The translations under genes and the position numbers were made by a program. The notes under the pieces were generated by a model. The model was not told the DNA's origin and ran no database searches. It was given only the letters and a program-made list of their open reading frames with translations. Of a stretch of DNA of 64,000 bases, positions 16,778-25,375 are shown in pieces. This DNA comes from WHSW01 sp963722175 (lineage in GTDB: Bacteria > Actinomycetota > Thermoleophilia > Solirubrobacterales > 70-9). The stretch's first letter is position 1, and every line of letters begins with the position of its first letter. The DNA lies in the NCBI GenBank assembly GCA_963722175.1, contig CAVRKA010000003.1, forward strand, positions 536,029-600,028. Direction: 5' to 3'.

Positions 16778-18029
16778 GTGCCCAGCTCGATCAAGCTCCT
16801 AATCGCGTTCGCCGTCCTGCTCGGCTCCGCCGCGGGCCCGGCGGCGGCGGATCCACGCAAGCCGCCGCCCGTCGACCGCGTCACCCGCTCGGTGATCTTC
16901 GTCGGCAACAACTGGGAGGGGACCGCCGACGTGATTCAGCCGTTCGGCGATTTCCATCGCATCGCGCGGCTCAACATCGTCCCCGACCTCGACGAGCGGA
17001 TGGCCGAGATCTCCACCAACCCGGTGCGGCTCGGCTACTTCCTCGCGATCCGGGAGCTGGTCGGTGAGGGCAACGACCAGTTCGTCGACGACATGTACTC
17101 GACCAACGACGGGCGCCTGCTGATCGTCTCGCGGCCGAGCCTCGCCGATGTGGTCGGGATCGACATCGCCAGCGGCGAGATCGTCTGGCGCTTCGTCGTG
17201 GATGGGCAGCGCTCCGACCACATGGCGATCTCCCCGGACGGCCACCACGTCGCCGTCTCGGCTTCGACCGGCAACGTCGTCCACATCCTCGACACCCGGA
17301 CCGGCGTCGAGGTCGGGCGCTTCGCGTCGGGCGACTCTCCGCACGAGAACAACTACTCGGCCGACGGGGAGCTGATCTACCACGCCTCGATCGGCCTCGT
17401 GTACACCCCCGCCGACGACCCGACCGTGGACACCAGCAAGGGCGACCGCTGGTTCCAGGTCGTCGACGCCGACACGAACGAGGTCCTCGAGCGGATCGAC
17501 ATGGGCCAGAAGCTCGCCGAGGCCGGCTACCCCGGGATGAGCTCCGCGGTGCGGCCGATGGCGCTGACCCCGAACGAGAACAAGGTCTACTTCCAGGTCT
17601 CGTTCTTCCACGGCTTCGTCGAATACGAGCTTCAAGCAGGACCGGGTCACCAGGGTCGCGAACCTGCCGATCGCCGACGAAGTCCAGGGAATGCCGCGTG
17701 AGGATTACCTGCTCGACTCGGCCCACCACGGGATCGCGATGAGCGGCGACGGCAAGCGCCTCTGCGTCGCCGGGACGATGTCCGACTACGCGGCGATCGT
17801 CTCCCGCAAGAGCTTCCGTTACAAGCGTTTCAACCTCGGCGAGAAGCCGTACTGGTCGACGACCTCCAACAACGGCCGCCGTTGCTTCGTCTCCTGGAGC
17901 GGGACCGACAGCATCTCGGTGATCTCCTACCGCAAGCGCAAGGAGATCGCCCAGATCCCGGTCGGCGACCACCCGCAGCGCATCCGCATGGGCCGCGTCC
18001 GCACCGACTGGATCAGGTCGCTGCGCTAG
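16778..18029 (+). pseudogene. Secreted beta-propeller (YVTN-type) protein, frameshifted
   Basis: Two overlapping frames form one protein of about 416 residues. The first (GTG at 16778) has a signal peptide (LLIAFAVLLGSAAGPAAA) and propeller-like blades such as HMAISPDGHHVAVSASTGNV and VVHILDTRTG. At 17627-17631 an extra C shifts the frame; removing it continues smoothly as FKQDRVTRVANLPIADEV and then MPREDYLLDSAHHGIAMSGD to a stop at 18029. The uncorrected frame stops at 17701. TATCGT lies 12 nt before the GTG. The 3' end overlaps the convergent phosphatase gene by 17 bp. Exact function unknown. A sequencing error is as likely as real inactivation. Confidence 0.75.
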
Positions 18030-20181
18030 GTCTAGGCCCGTTCTCCGCGACCGCCATTGCGAGCATCGCGACGTCGTCGGGGACCCGCTCGGTCTCGTAG
18101 GCCCGCGCCAGCGCATCGACGCAGCCGGCGGCGCCGGCGGGGCAGCCGGCCAGCACCTCGCGCAGCCGCGCCAAGGCGTCCTCGAGGTCGTCGCCGCGCC
18201 GCTCGATCAGGCCGTCCGTGTAGAGGAGCAGCAGGCTGCCGGGCGGGACCTCGACCCGGTGGACGGCGAACTCCGCCTTGGGCAGGATGCCGACCGGCGG
18301 GGCGCCCGCGCCGCGCAGCTCCTCGACGCTGCCGTCGGGGAGTCGCAGCATCGCCGGCGGATGCCCGGCCCGCACGTACTCGCCGACCGCGTTGTGCGGG
18401 TCGTAGTGCAAGAGGAAGACGGTGGTCATCTCCGGCCGCTCGGCCTCCTTGATCAGCGAATCGAGGCGGCGCATCACCTCCGCCGGTGGGTGGCCGTCGG
18501 CGACGAACCCGCGCAGCGCCGGTCGCAGGCGGCCCATCGTCGACGCCGCGCGGATCCCGCGGCCGGCGACGTCGCCGATCATGATCCCGAACGTCCCGTC
18601 CTCGCGGGGCACGACCTCGTACCAGTCGCCTCCGACCTCGAGGCCAGGGGCCGCGGGCTCGTAGCGGGCGGCGAACTCGATCCCCGGCACCTGCGGCAAC
18701 GACTCGGGCAGCAGCGCTCGCTGCAGGATCACGGCCGCCTCGTGCTCGCGGTGGTAGAGCAGCGAGTTGTCGATCGCCAGGGCGGCGCGGCGCGCGAGAT
18801 CCTCGGCCAGCGCCAGGTCGTCCTCGTCGAACCGCCTCCCGGATTCGCTCGAGATCAGGCTGAGCGCGCCGAACGTCCGCCCCCGAGCCTGCAGCGGGAC
18901 GACCATCGCCGAGACGAGGCCGAGCTCGCGCATCAGCCGCAGGTGATCCTGGTCGCGCGCCCCCTGGACGAGCAGCTCGTCGTCGATCTCCGGATAGAGC
19001 TCGGAGACGCCGGTCCGGACCACGTTCGGGACCCCGGTCTCGGCTGAGCTGTCCACCGGGTAGCGCTCACGGAGCTCCTCAGCGAGCGCGAGCCGATCGG
19101 GATCCTTGTGGGAGACGGCGACGTTGCGAAGCCCGCCGGAGTCGTCGACGAGCTCGATCCCGCACCAGTCGGCGATCCGCCCGACCGCGAGGTCGGCCAA
19201 CCCCTGAAGCGAGTAATCGGGGTCGAGCGAGCGCGAGAGGAGCTCGCTTGCGTCGGCGAGGAACGCGAGTCGCTCGGCGGCCATCCGCTCGGCCTCGAAC
19301 AGGCGGGCCCGCTCGACCATGTACGCAGCCTGTTGCACGGCGGCGGAGAAAAAGGTCCGCTCCTCGAGATCGAAATCGCGGCGCTCGTCGAAGCTCAGCG
19401 AGACGGCGCCGAACGGCCTCCCCTCGACGGCGAGCGGGATGACCGCCAGCGATTCGAACCGCAGCTTGCTGTCCGCGAGGGCCGGGAACCGCTCGGCGAG
19501 CTCGGTCGCCGATGCCGTCCAGACGGACTCGTTGCGGCGGATCGCGAGCGACATCGGCACCTCGGCCGCGAGCGGGAAGCTCTGCCAGCCCGCGAGTCCG
19601 TCCTCCGAGTGGCCGATGCTGCCGACGAGCTCGATGTGCTCGTGCTCGGCGTCCAGAAGCCCGACGCTGCCGGCCGCTGCCCCGAGCCCGATGACCGACT
19701 GCTCGAGCACGACGTCGATCGCCCGCTCGGGGGCGATCTCCTTCGAGAGCGCGGTGGTCAGCGCCTGCAATCGCTCGCTCATCTTCAGCGAGCGGTTCCG
19801 GGCGGTGATGTCGCGCGCGATCACCGAGGCGCTCACCACGTCGCCGGCCTCCCCGTAGATCGGCGAGACGGTCAGCGACAGGACCCTGAGCCTCCCGTCC
19901 TTGGTCACGCGCTCGGTCTCGTAGTGGTCGACGCGCTCGCCGGCGAGGACCCGGTCGAGGATCCTGCGCTCCTCGCCGGCGCGGTGGGCCGGGATCAGGA
20001 TCGAGATCGGCCTGCCGATCGCCTCCGCCGCCGTGTACCCGTAGATCCGCTCGGCGGCCGGGTTCCAGCTCGTGATGATCCCGTTGCGATCCTTGCTGAG
20101 GATCGCGTCGTCGGAGTACTTGACCAGGGCAGCGAGCTGCTCGCCGTCGAGACGGGCGTCGGGTTTGATCCCGGAGCTCAC
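18013..20181 (-). CDS. PAS-GAF-GAF-SpoIIE (PP2C) phosphatase, RsbU/RsbP-like
   Basis: A 722-residue sensor phosphatase, expected to dephosphorylate STAS antagonists. Domains in order: PAS (about residues 12-130; KYSDDAILSKDRNGIITSWN, with ERIYGYTAAEAIGRP), GAF (about 150-300), GAF (about 320-480), and a SpoIIE-type PP2C domain (about 495-710; AARYEPAAPGLEVGGDWYEV, IGDVAGRGIRAA, LLLYTDGLIERR). The Asp residues of the GGDW, GDVAGRG and YTDG motifs that bind metal are present. No membrane helix, so sensing is cytosolic. The ATG overlaps the STAS stop by 4 bp. It is last in a three-gene operon with STAS and RsbW-like genes, so a complete switch is encoded here. Confidence 0.9.
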   Translation of the reverse strand: MSSGIKPDARLDGEQLAALVKYSDDAILSKDRNGIITSWNPAAERIYGYTAAEAIGRPISILIPAHRAGEERRILDRVLAGERVDHYETERVTKDGRLRVLSLTVSPIYGEAGDVVSASVIARDITARNRSLKMSERLQALTTALSKEIAPERAIDVVLEQSVIGLGAAAGSVGLLDAEHEHIELVGSIGHSEDGLAGWQSFPLAAEVPMSLAIRRNESVWTASATELAERFPALADSKLRFESLAVIPLAVEGRPFGAVSLSFDERRDFDLEERTFFSAAVQQAAYMVERARLFEAERMAAERLAFLADASELLSRSLDPDYSLQGLADLAVGRIADWCGIELVDDSGGLRNVAVSHKDPDRLALAEELRERYPVDSSAETGVPNVVRTGVSELYPEIDDELLVQGARDQDHLRLMRELGLVSAMVVPLQARGRTFGALSLISSESGRRFDEDDLALAEDLARRAALAIDNSLLYHREHEAAVILQRALLPESLPQVPGIEFAARYEPAAPGLEVGGDWYEVVPREDGTFGIMIGDVAGRGIRAASTMGRLRPALRGFVADGHPPAEVMRRLDSLIKEAERPEMTTVFLLHYDPHNAVGEYVRAGHPPAMLRLPDGSVEELRGAGAPPVGILPKAEFAVHRVEVPPGSLLLLYTDGLIERRGDDLEDALARLREVLAGCPAGAAGCVDALARAYETERVPDDVAMLAMAVAENGPRPSAAT

Positions 20182-20540
20182 CGCGCGCCGCCCGGCAGCG
20201 CGCCGATCGCCTGCTCGACGCCGCCGTGGATCGCGAACCGGTCGCGCACCTCCGCCAGCTCGAGCAGGCGCACCACCGGAGAGCCGGGGCTCAGCACCAG
20301 GCTGAGGCGCTCGCCGAGCTCCGCCGAGGCGATCAGCAGCGCCCGCAGGCCGCTGGAGTCCATGAACGGGACCCCGAGCAGGTCGAGGACGACGGCCCCG
20401 CCGGGCTCAGCGGCCGCCCTCAGCGCCGCGGCGAGCTGCTCGGCGTTGTCGAGATCGACCTCGCCCTCGGCGCGGACGACCATCGCCGGCTCGATCCGCT
20501 CGAGCGAGATCCGCAGCCCGCCGGCCGGGGCGTCCCTCAT
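20178..20540 (-). CDS. STAS-domain anti-sigma factor antagonist
   Basis: A 120-residue RsbV-like protein. The core GAVVLDLLGVPFMDSSGLRA contains the DSSG phosphorylation site. The start overlaps the stop of the kinase gene by 4 bp and its own stop overlaps the phosphatase start by 4 bp, so kinase, antagonist and phosphatase are translated in series at comparable levels. It differs clearly from the two STAS proteins at 10.5-11.7 kb and so may serve a different sigma factor or signal. Confidence 0.88.
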   Translation of the reverse strand: MRDAPAGGLRISLERIEPAMVVRAEGEVDLDNAEQLAAALRAAAEPGGAVVLDLLGVPFMDSSGLRALLIASAELGERLSLVLSPGSPVVRLLELAEVRDRFAIHGGVEQAIGALPGGAR

Positions 20541-20935
20541 CCACCGCCTCCGAAGCTCATCGAAACCGTGAGGCCGCTCGGGGACGAGTCGAAGCGGACG
20601 TCACCGGCCATCGTGGTGATCAGGGAGATCCCGAAGCCGAGGCCGGGGCTGTCGACGTTCGGGCGCATCCCCGTCCCGTCGTCGGCGACGACCACGATCA
20701 GCCTGCCGCGCTCGGTACGCGCCCGGATCGAGATCGTCCCCTTGGTGCCATCGCGAAACGCGTGCACGACGGAGTTCGAGACCGCTTCGCTGACCGCCAG
20801 CTTGACGTCGGCGACCGGGACACCGACGCGCTCGGCGAGCACGGCGACCGCGTCACGAGCCTGCTTGATGCTGTCCGGTTCCGACGGCAGCTCGAGCCGT
20901 ACCTCATCGCGATCCTTCGCGGCAGCCTGCATCAC
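20537..20935 (-). CDS. RsbW/SpoIIAB-like anti-sigma serine kinase
   Basis: A 132-residue HATPase_c_2 protein and first gene of the overlapping operon. The N box is VSEAVSNSVVHAFRD; G1 is VVVADDGTGMRP; G2 is LGFGISLITTMAGDV. These match RsbW more closely than the kinase at 10829-11233. The start is GTG 20935 or the adjacent ATG 20932; neither has a clear Shine-Dalgarno sequence. Only 36 bp separate it from the methyltransferase stop, so it may share an upstream promoter. No sigma gene lies next to it, so its target may be the sigma factor at 9397-10161 or another one elsewhere. Confidence 0.88.
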   Translation of the reverse strand: MMQAAAKDRDEVRLELPSEPDSIKQARDAVAVLAERVGVPVADVKLAVSEAVSNSVVHAFRDGTKGTISIRARTERGRLIVVVADDGTGMRPNVDSPGLGFGISLITTMAGDVRFDSSPSGLTVSMSFGGGG

Positions 20936-20971
20936 CGGGAACTATGCCGTGATTAGCAGCGGCTAGGCGCC

Positions 20972-21871
20972 TCAGGCCTTCTCGAAGGTGAGCCGGAAGT
21001 GGTCCAGCAGCTCGCGCTCGAAGCAGATGCTGTTCGCGCTGACCCCGGAGGTGAAGGCGAGGCGGAAGTTGGAGCTGGTCAAATAGCGCGGCACGAGGCG
21101 GGCCTTGAGCAGCGTCTTGCGCCAGCTCGGCTCGGCGAACCGGCGGCGCCACTGCTTGATCGTCTCGATGTAGTCGAGCCGGCCGCTCTCGGCCGCGACG
21201 AGCCGGAAGTGCGGGCTCGCGGTCTTCACGATCTGCTCGTGGCCGAAGGGCAGGAACGAGCCCGGGAACTGGTGCATCATCAGCGCCAGGATCCAGGCGT
21301 CGGAGTCGCGGGGGGCGTCGATCGACGCCTCGTCCGGGTCGATCATGTTGCGGCCGAAGACCATCGTCTGCAGGTAGAGCCGGCCGTCGTCGGGGAGCAG
21401 CCCGGCGAGGTGGGCGAAGAGGTCCTCGTAGACCGCCTCCTGGCGCCCGGCGTGGTAGTCGTCGAACGAGCAGAAGTGCTCGAAGGCGCCGAGGCTGGCG
21501 AGCGCGTCGAACTCGCCGAAGCTCTGGCTGGTGACCTGCCGGGCGTCGGTGATCCGCGCGTCGAGCCCGTGACGGCGGCAGGACTCCGCCTGCGCGGACG
21601 ACAGCGTTACCCCCACCCCGTCGGCGTCGCGCTCGCGGATGAAGTTCAGCAGCGGCCCCCAGCCGCAGCCGACGTCCAGCACCCGCCGCCCGGGCTCGAT
21701 CCCGATCTGGGTCGCGACGTACTCGTGCTTTCGCCGCTGCGCCTGCTCGAGGGTGAGCGAGAAGTCGCCGTCGTACTTGGCGCCGCTGAAGTCGGCCATC
21801 TCGCCGAGGCTGAGCCGGAAGATCCGGTCAATCAGCGAATAGGTGAACTCGAGGTCGCGCCGGTCGGCCAT
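20972..21871 (-). CDS. SAM-dependent methyltransferase, cyclopropane-fatty-acid synthase family
   Basis: A 299-residue lipid-modifying methyltransferase acting at the membrane surface. It has the SAM-binding motif VLDVGCGWGPLLNFI and downstream family segments such as FDALASLGAFEHF and YHAGRQEAVYEDLFAHLAGL. Start ATG 21871 (MADRRDLEFTYSLIDRIFRL); the longer open frame is antisense noise. It is shorter than E. coli Cfa (382 residues), closer to the mycobacterial mycolic-acid cyclopropane synthases. It lies 23 bp after the MDR reductase gene in the same direction. The product (cyclopropane, methyl branch or methoxy) cannot be read from sequence. Confidence 0.85.
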   Translation of the reverse strand: MADRRDLEFTYSLIDRIFRLSLGEMADFSGAKYDGDFSLTLEQAQRRKHEYVATQIGIEPGRRVLDVGCGWGPLLNFIRERDADGVGVTLSSAQAESCRRHGLDARITDARQVTSQSFGEFDALASLGAFEHFCSFDDYHAGRQEAVYEDLFAHLAGLLPDDGRLYLQTMVFGRNMIDPDEASIDAPRDSDAWILALMMHQFPGSFLPFGHEQIVKTASPHFRLVAAESGRLDYIETIKQWRRRFAEPSWRKTLLKARLVPRYLTSSNFRLAFTSGVSANSICFERELLDHFRLTFEKA

Positions 21872-21894
21872 CTGCGGCGCGCACCTTAGAGAGG

Positions 21895-22899
21895 TCAGAC
21901 CGAGACGATCACCTTCCCCGTGTTGCCACCCGTGAACAGGAGGTTGAGCGCGTCCGGCGCCTGCTCGAGCCCCTCGACGAGGTGGGTGCGGAACTTGATC
22001 TTGCCCTCTGCGATCCACCCGCCCATCTGCATCTGGGCCTCCGGGAATCGGGGAATGAAGTCGAGGATGATGAAGCCCTCCATCCGCCCCCGGCGGGCGA
22101 TCAGGGCACGGTAGTTGGCCGGACCCCGCACTTCGCGCTCGTTGTAGGTCGCGATCGCGCCGCAGAGCACGATCCGCCCGCGGAGCGCCAGCTGGGCGAG
22201 GCAGATGTCGAGGATCTCGCCGCCGACGTTGTCGAAGAACAGGTCGATCCCGTCCGGGCACGCCTCGCGCAGCCCGGCGGCGACGTCGTCGGCCTTGTAG
22301 TCGATCGTGGCATCGAAGCCGAGCTCGTCGGCCAGCCATCCGCACTTCTCCGCACCGCCGGCGATCCCGACCACGCGCGAAGCGCCCTTGATCCGGGCGA
22401 TCTGGCCGACGATGGACCCGGTTGCGCCGGCGGCACCCGAAACGACGACCGTGTCGCCCTCCTTGATCTGCCCGACCTCGATCAACCCGAAGTAGGCGGT
22501 CATCCCGGTGACCCCGAAGACGCTCAGCGCCGCGGTCGGGTCGATGCCCTCGGGCAGGGTCTGCATGGTCCGCTCGCCCTCGTCGGCGATCGCGTAGTCC
22601 TGCCAGCCGCTCATCCCGAAGACCAGGTCACCCTCCGCGTAGCGATCGCTGTTCGAGCTCACCACCTCGCCGATGGCGCCGCAGCGCACGACCTCCCCGA
22701 TCGCGATCGGCGGCAGGTACCCCGGCGCGTCGTCCATCCAGGTGCGGATCGTCGGGTCGATCGAAAGGAACCGGTTGCGCACCAGTGCCTCGCCGCCGCC
22801 GGGCTCGGGCGCGTCGTCCTCCTCGAGCCGCACGGTTGAGTCGTCGACGTTGCCGGTTGGCCGCTCGGCGAGCACCAGGCGGCGGTTCTTCTCGGACAT
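21895..22899 (-). CDS. NADP-dependent MDR oxidoreductase (leukotriene B4 12-hydroxydehydrogenase-like)
   Basis: A 334-residue zinc-independent medium-chain reductase, likely reducing activated C=C bonds. Family features: LSIDPTIRTWMDDAPGYLPP, VFGVTGMTAYFGLIEVGQIK, the NADP motif VVSGAAGATGSIVGQIA, and FDNVGGEILD. The zinc-binding Cys/His set of alcohol dehydrogenases is absent, as usual for this subfamily. The ATG at 22899 was chosen because AAAGGG lies five bases before it; the GTG at 22905 would overlap that site. Upstream of the methyltransferase gene by 23 bp, so probably co-transcribed. Confidence 0.9.
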   Translation of the reverse strand: MSEKNRRLVLAERPTGNVDDSTVRLEEDDAPEPGGGEALVRNRFLSIDPTIRTWMDDAPGYLPPIAIGEVVRCGAIGEVVSSNSDRYAEGDLVFGMSGWQDYAIADEGERTMQTLPEGIDPTAALSVFGVTGMTAYFGLIEVGQIKEGDTVVVSGAAGATGSIVGQIARIKGASRVVGIAGGAEKCGWLADELGFDATIDYKADDVAAGLREACPDGIDLFFDNVGGEILDICLAQLALRGRIVLCGAIATYNEREVRGPANYRALIARRGRMEGFIILDFIPRFPEAQMQMGGWIAEGKIKFRTHLVEGLEQAPDALNLLFTGGNTGKVIVSV

Positions 22900-22918
22900 C
22901 TGCACCCTTTCGTTAGCG

Positions 22919-22949
22919 CTGACCGGACCATCCTCTCACCCGCTACGGT
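22919..22949 (+). promoter_or_regulatory. Putative promoter of small helical protein / GH25 operon
   Basis: CTGACC (22919-22924) and TACGGT (22944-22949) are separated by 19 nt in the divergent region between the MDR gene and the small gene at 22983. The -10 fits the actinobacterial TANNNT pattern; the spacer is slightly long. A start near 22956 would leave a 27-nt leader containing AAAGGCAG. Tentative. Confidence 0.35.
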
Positions 22950-22982
22950 GAGACGCGGACAACTACGAAAGGCAGTAACCCA

Positions 22983-23192
22983 ATGAGCGAAGCGATCACC
23001 TCGGAGAACATCGTCGAAGCCGCCAAGGCACTGGGCAAGGAAGAGTTCTCGCGCGGTGACCTGGCCGCCCAGCTCGGCGTCGAGAAGCCCGACATCAAGC
23101 CCGCGTTCAAAGAGGCACGCCATCAGGGCAAGCTCGAGAAGGTCCGCGACGACGAGGAGAACACCGGGTACTTCAAGCTCACCGGCCAGTAG
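22983..23192 (+). CDS. Small conserved helical, winged-helix-like protein
   Basis: A 69-residue soluble protein of unassigned family. It starts MSEAITSENIVEAAKALGKE and continues with SRGDLAAQLGVEKPDIKPAF, which reads like a helix-turn-helix (REGDLAxxLG-type), then HQGKLEKVRDDEENTGYFKL, like the wing of a small winged helix. AAAGGCAG precedes the ATG. It lies 3 bp before the GH25 gene on the same strand. DNA binding is suggested only by the pattern; basic residues are few, so protein-protein contact is equally possible. Confidence 0.65.
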   Translation: MSEAITSENIVEAAKALGKEEFSRGDLAAQLGVEKPDIKPAFKEARHQGKLEKVRDDEENTGYFKLTGQ

Positions 23193-23195
23193 GCG

Positions 23196-23945
23196 GTGGG
23201 CGGCCGCGCACCTGCCGCCGCGATCCTGGCGCTCGCGCTGACCGCGTGCCCCGCCGGCGCCGCGCGCCTTCAGGGCATCGACGTCTCGCGATTCGACGAC
23301 CGGATCGAGTGGCCGCGGGTCGCGGCGAGCGGGATCAGGTTCGCGTTCGTGCAGGCGAGCCGCGGCGCCGGCGACGATTGCGCGGTGAAGCCGCGGCGCT
23401 GCGGTCGTGACCGGTTCTACGAGGCGAACTACGACGGGGCGCGGGCCGAAGGGATCGCGGTCGGCGCCTATCACCGCGCGTTCGTGACCGGCCGCGGCCG
23501 GTCGACCGTGAAGGCCGACGCGAAAACGGAGGCGGCGATCTTCGCCGACGAGGTCGGGCGGCTTCGGCCCGGCGATCTCCGCCCGGCGCTCGACCTCGAG
23601 ACCCCGTTCGCCGACCTCGAGCCGCAGCAGCTGAGCCTCTGGATCCGCACCTGGCTGCGACGGGTCGAGAACCGCCTGGGCGCGAAGCCGATCATCTACA
23701 CCAACGTCAGCTCCTGGGCGGCGACCGGGAACACGACCGAGTTCGCGCTCGACGGCCACCCGCTCTGGGTCGCCAACTGGGGCGTCCGCGAGCCGATGGT
23801 GCCGGCGGCGAACTGGGCCGGCGAGGGCTGGACGGTGTGGCAGTACACCAGCGACGGCTCGGTCGCCGGGATCGAGGGGCGGGTTGACCGCAACGTCCTG
23901 CGCGGCGGCCTCGCCGCCCTCACGGTGCGCTGGTCAGATGATTGA
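23196..23945 (+). CDS. Secreted GH25 muramidase (lysozyme)
   Basis: Cell-wall hydrolase of 249 residues with a short signal peptide (AAAILALALTACPAGAA) and a single GH25 domain: LQGIDVSRFDDRIEWPRVAA, then FAFVQASRG, then the catalytic DxE as PALDLETPF, and WVANWG...WTVWQYTSDGSVAGI. The Asp in GIDVS and the Asp/Glu in LDLE are the expected catalytic acids. The signal contains LTAC, so lipid anchoring is possible but the lipobox is weak. GTG start 3 bp after the small upstream gene. Its 3' end lies inside a long inverted repeat shared with the convergent L,D-transpeptidase gene. Confidence 0.88.
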   Translation: MGGRAPAAAILALALTACPAGAARLQGIDVSRFDDRIEWPRVAASGIRFAFVQASRGAGDDCAVKPRRCGRDRFYEANYDGARAEGIAVGAYHRAFVTGRGRSTVKADAKTEAAIFADEVGRLRPGDLRPALDLETPFADLEPQQLSLWIRTWLRRVENRLGAKPIIYTNVSSWAATGNTTEFALDGHPLWVANWGVREPMVPAANWAGEGWTVWQYTSDGSVAGIEGRVDRNVLRGGLAALTVRWSDD

Positions 23946-24102
23946 TCCCATGCCCCGGCGTGCGCGGGGGCGCGCGGGACCGAGCTGGGCGTGGCGATCG
24001 GGCGAAGCCCATGCCGTGGTGCATGGGCGAGTCCCGAGCGGCGCGATCCAGCGACGGTATCCGTGCGTCATCCGCGTGCGTCGCGGCATGGGATCACTCA
24101 TC
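23937..24102. repeat. Long-range inverted repeat spanning a convergent intergenic region
   Basis: Arms at 23937-23954 and 24085-24102 match 17 of 18 bases as inverted repeats and contain the last codons and stop of the GH25 gene on one side and the end of the L,D-transpeptidase gene on the other. Between them, 24007-24014 and 24021-24028 form an 8-bp hairpin with a 6-nt loop (GCCCATGC/GCATGGGC) that repeats the CCCATG core of the outer arms. It could be a bidirectional terminator or a small mobile or cruciform-forming element. No gene is seen in the enclosed 130 bp. Confidence 0.7.
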
Positions 24103-25280
24103 TAGATGACGGCGACCGTCGTGCCGAGCTTCGCGAACCGGTAGACGATCTGCGCCTCCGGCGAGGGAACGCGCACACACCCGTGCGAGGCCGGGTACGG
24201 CGGCACGTCCGGATACTCGTGGAACGCGATCCCGTTGTTGAAGTAGGACGCGTAGGGGAGCCAGACCTGGAACGGCACCGACCACGACTTCAGCTCCTTG
24301 CGAAAGACCTCGAACGTGCCCGCCGGGGTCGACGTCCCCGGCGCCCCGGAGGAGACGTGGATCGCGCGCTTCACCCGGTCGCCGGCGATCAGCAGCGCCA
24401 CGCCCTTGGACCGGTAAACCTCGATCCGGCGCGCGGGGCCGCTTTGCGACGGCCGCGGCGCCTTGGCTTTCGCCAGCGCGGCCCTGGTGAGCGGGCCGAC
24501 GACGCCGTCCCGGTCCAGCCCCTCCCAGGCCTGGAAGGCGATCACGGCCTGCTGGGTGCGGTAGCCCTCCACCCCGTCGACGGCGCTGCGCGGCAGGTAC
24601 TGGAGGTCGGCGAGCCGGCTCTGGAGCTTCCGCGTGCTCGCGCTCTTCGGCCCCTTCGCGCGCTTCCTGAACTGCGGTCCCTGCTCGGGCTTCGCGTAGT
24701 CGGCCCGGTCGGCCTCCTGCTCGATCGGCTCTCCCCCGGCGACGACCTTCACCGACTTCACGTCGTCGAACTGGGTCAGCGTGTAGGTCAGCTGCCCGAC
24801 CCGCGCGGCGATCTCCTGGCGTTCGAGGTCGTCGCGAGCCGCCGCCCGCGCCGGGACGCCGGCGAGGAAGTCGCCGGAGACCTCGACCGTCGCCGTGCCG
24901 TCGCCGGCGACCCCGACACCCTCGACCTCGGTGTCCGCGGGGATCTGGGTCTCCGCCTCCTCACCCTTCGGCGGCCCCTCGACCAGCGCCTCGGCCGCCG
25001 CCTCGACCCGCTTGTCGGTGCCGCCCTGCGGCAGCTCGGCCGGGACCTTCTCGAACTGCTCGCCGGCGGTGAAGTAGAGCGCGGGCTCGTTGCCGTCCCC
25101 GGCGTTCGCACCTTGGTCGTCCGGGGGCGCCGTGGTCGAGGTGGTCGTCTCGGGCGCCGTGGTTGTGGGCTGGGTGGAGGAGGTGGTCGTGTCGTCGCCA
25201 CCGTTGTCGCAGCCCGCAAGCGCGAGGGCCGCGACCAACGCTCCCGTCGCCCACAGCCTCCGTGCCGAGCCTCCCGCCAT
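24102..25280 (-). CDS. Lipoprotein L,D-transpeptidase (GerMN + PG-binding + YkuD)
   Basis: Envelope enzyme of 392 residues that would make 3-3 peptidoglycan cross-links. Lipobox LALAGC (Cys at about residue 24) with a Thr-rich linker (TTTSSTQPTTTAPETTTST); a GerMN-like domain (about 60-165, ALYFTAGEQFEKVPAELPQG); a PG_binding_1 domain (about 205-265, LQSRLADLQYLP and VDGVEGYRTQQAVIAFQ); and a YkuD domain with catalytic SHGCVRVP (Cys plus His in FHEYP). TACGCT lies 7 nt before the ATG with no ribosome binding site, so the mRNA is probably leaderless. The GerMN fusion is unusual compared with the common Ig-like plus YkuD design of actinobacteria. Confidence 0.9.
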   Translation of the reverse strand: MAGGSARRLWATGALVAALALAGCDNGGDDTTTSSTQPTTTAPETTTSTTAPPDDQGANAGDGNEPALYFTAGEQFEKVPAELPQGGTDKRVEAAAEALVEGPPKGEEAETQIPADTEVEGVGVAGDGTATVEVSGDFLAGVPARAAARDDLERQEIAARVGQLTYTLTQFDDVKSVKVVAGGEPIEQEADRADYAKPEQGPQFRKRAKGPKSASTRKLQSRLADLQYLPRSAVDGVEGYRTQQAVIAFQAWEGLDRDGVVGPLTRAALAKAKAPRPSQSGPARRIEVYRSKGVALLIAGDRVKRAIHVSSGAPGTSTPAGTFEVFRKELKSWSVPFQVWLPYASYFNNGIAFHEYPDVPPYPASHGCVRVPSPEAQIVYRFAKLGTTVAVI

Positions 25281-25322
25281 TGCCGGAAGCGTAAAGAACC
25301 GCCTCGACGGGCCGAGCGCGCG

Positions 25323-25370
25323 GCGAGCCGCATCTTGACCCCTCTAGCCGGCGGTCAAGATGCGGCTCGC
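25323..25370 (-). terminator. Perfect 18-bp hairpin, terminator of the MFS gene
   Basis: Arms 25323-25340 and 25353-25370 are perfect 18-bp inverted repeats with a 12-nt loop. The hairpin starts 6 bp beyond the stop codon of the leftward MFS gene and ends 43 bp before the L,D-transpeptidase start, separating the two units. It has no U-tract, as usual for high-GC actinobacterial terminators. Confidence 0.75.
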
Positions 25371-25375
25371 ACGAA

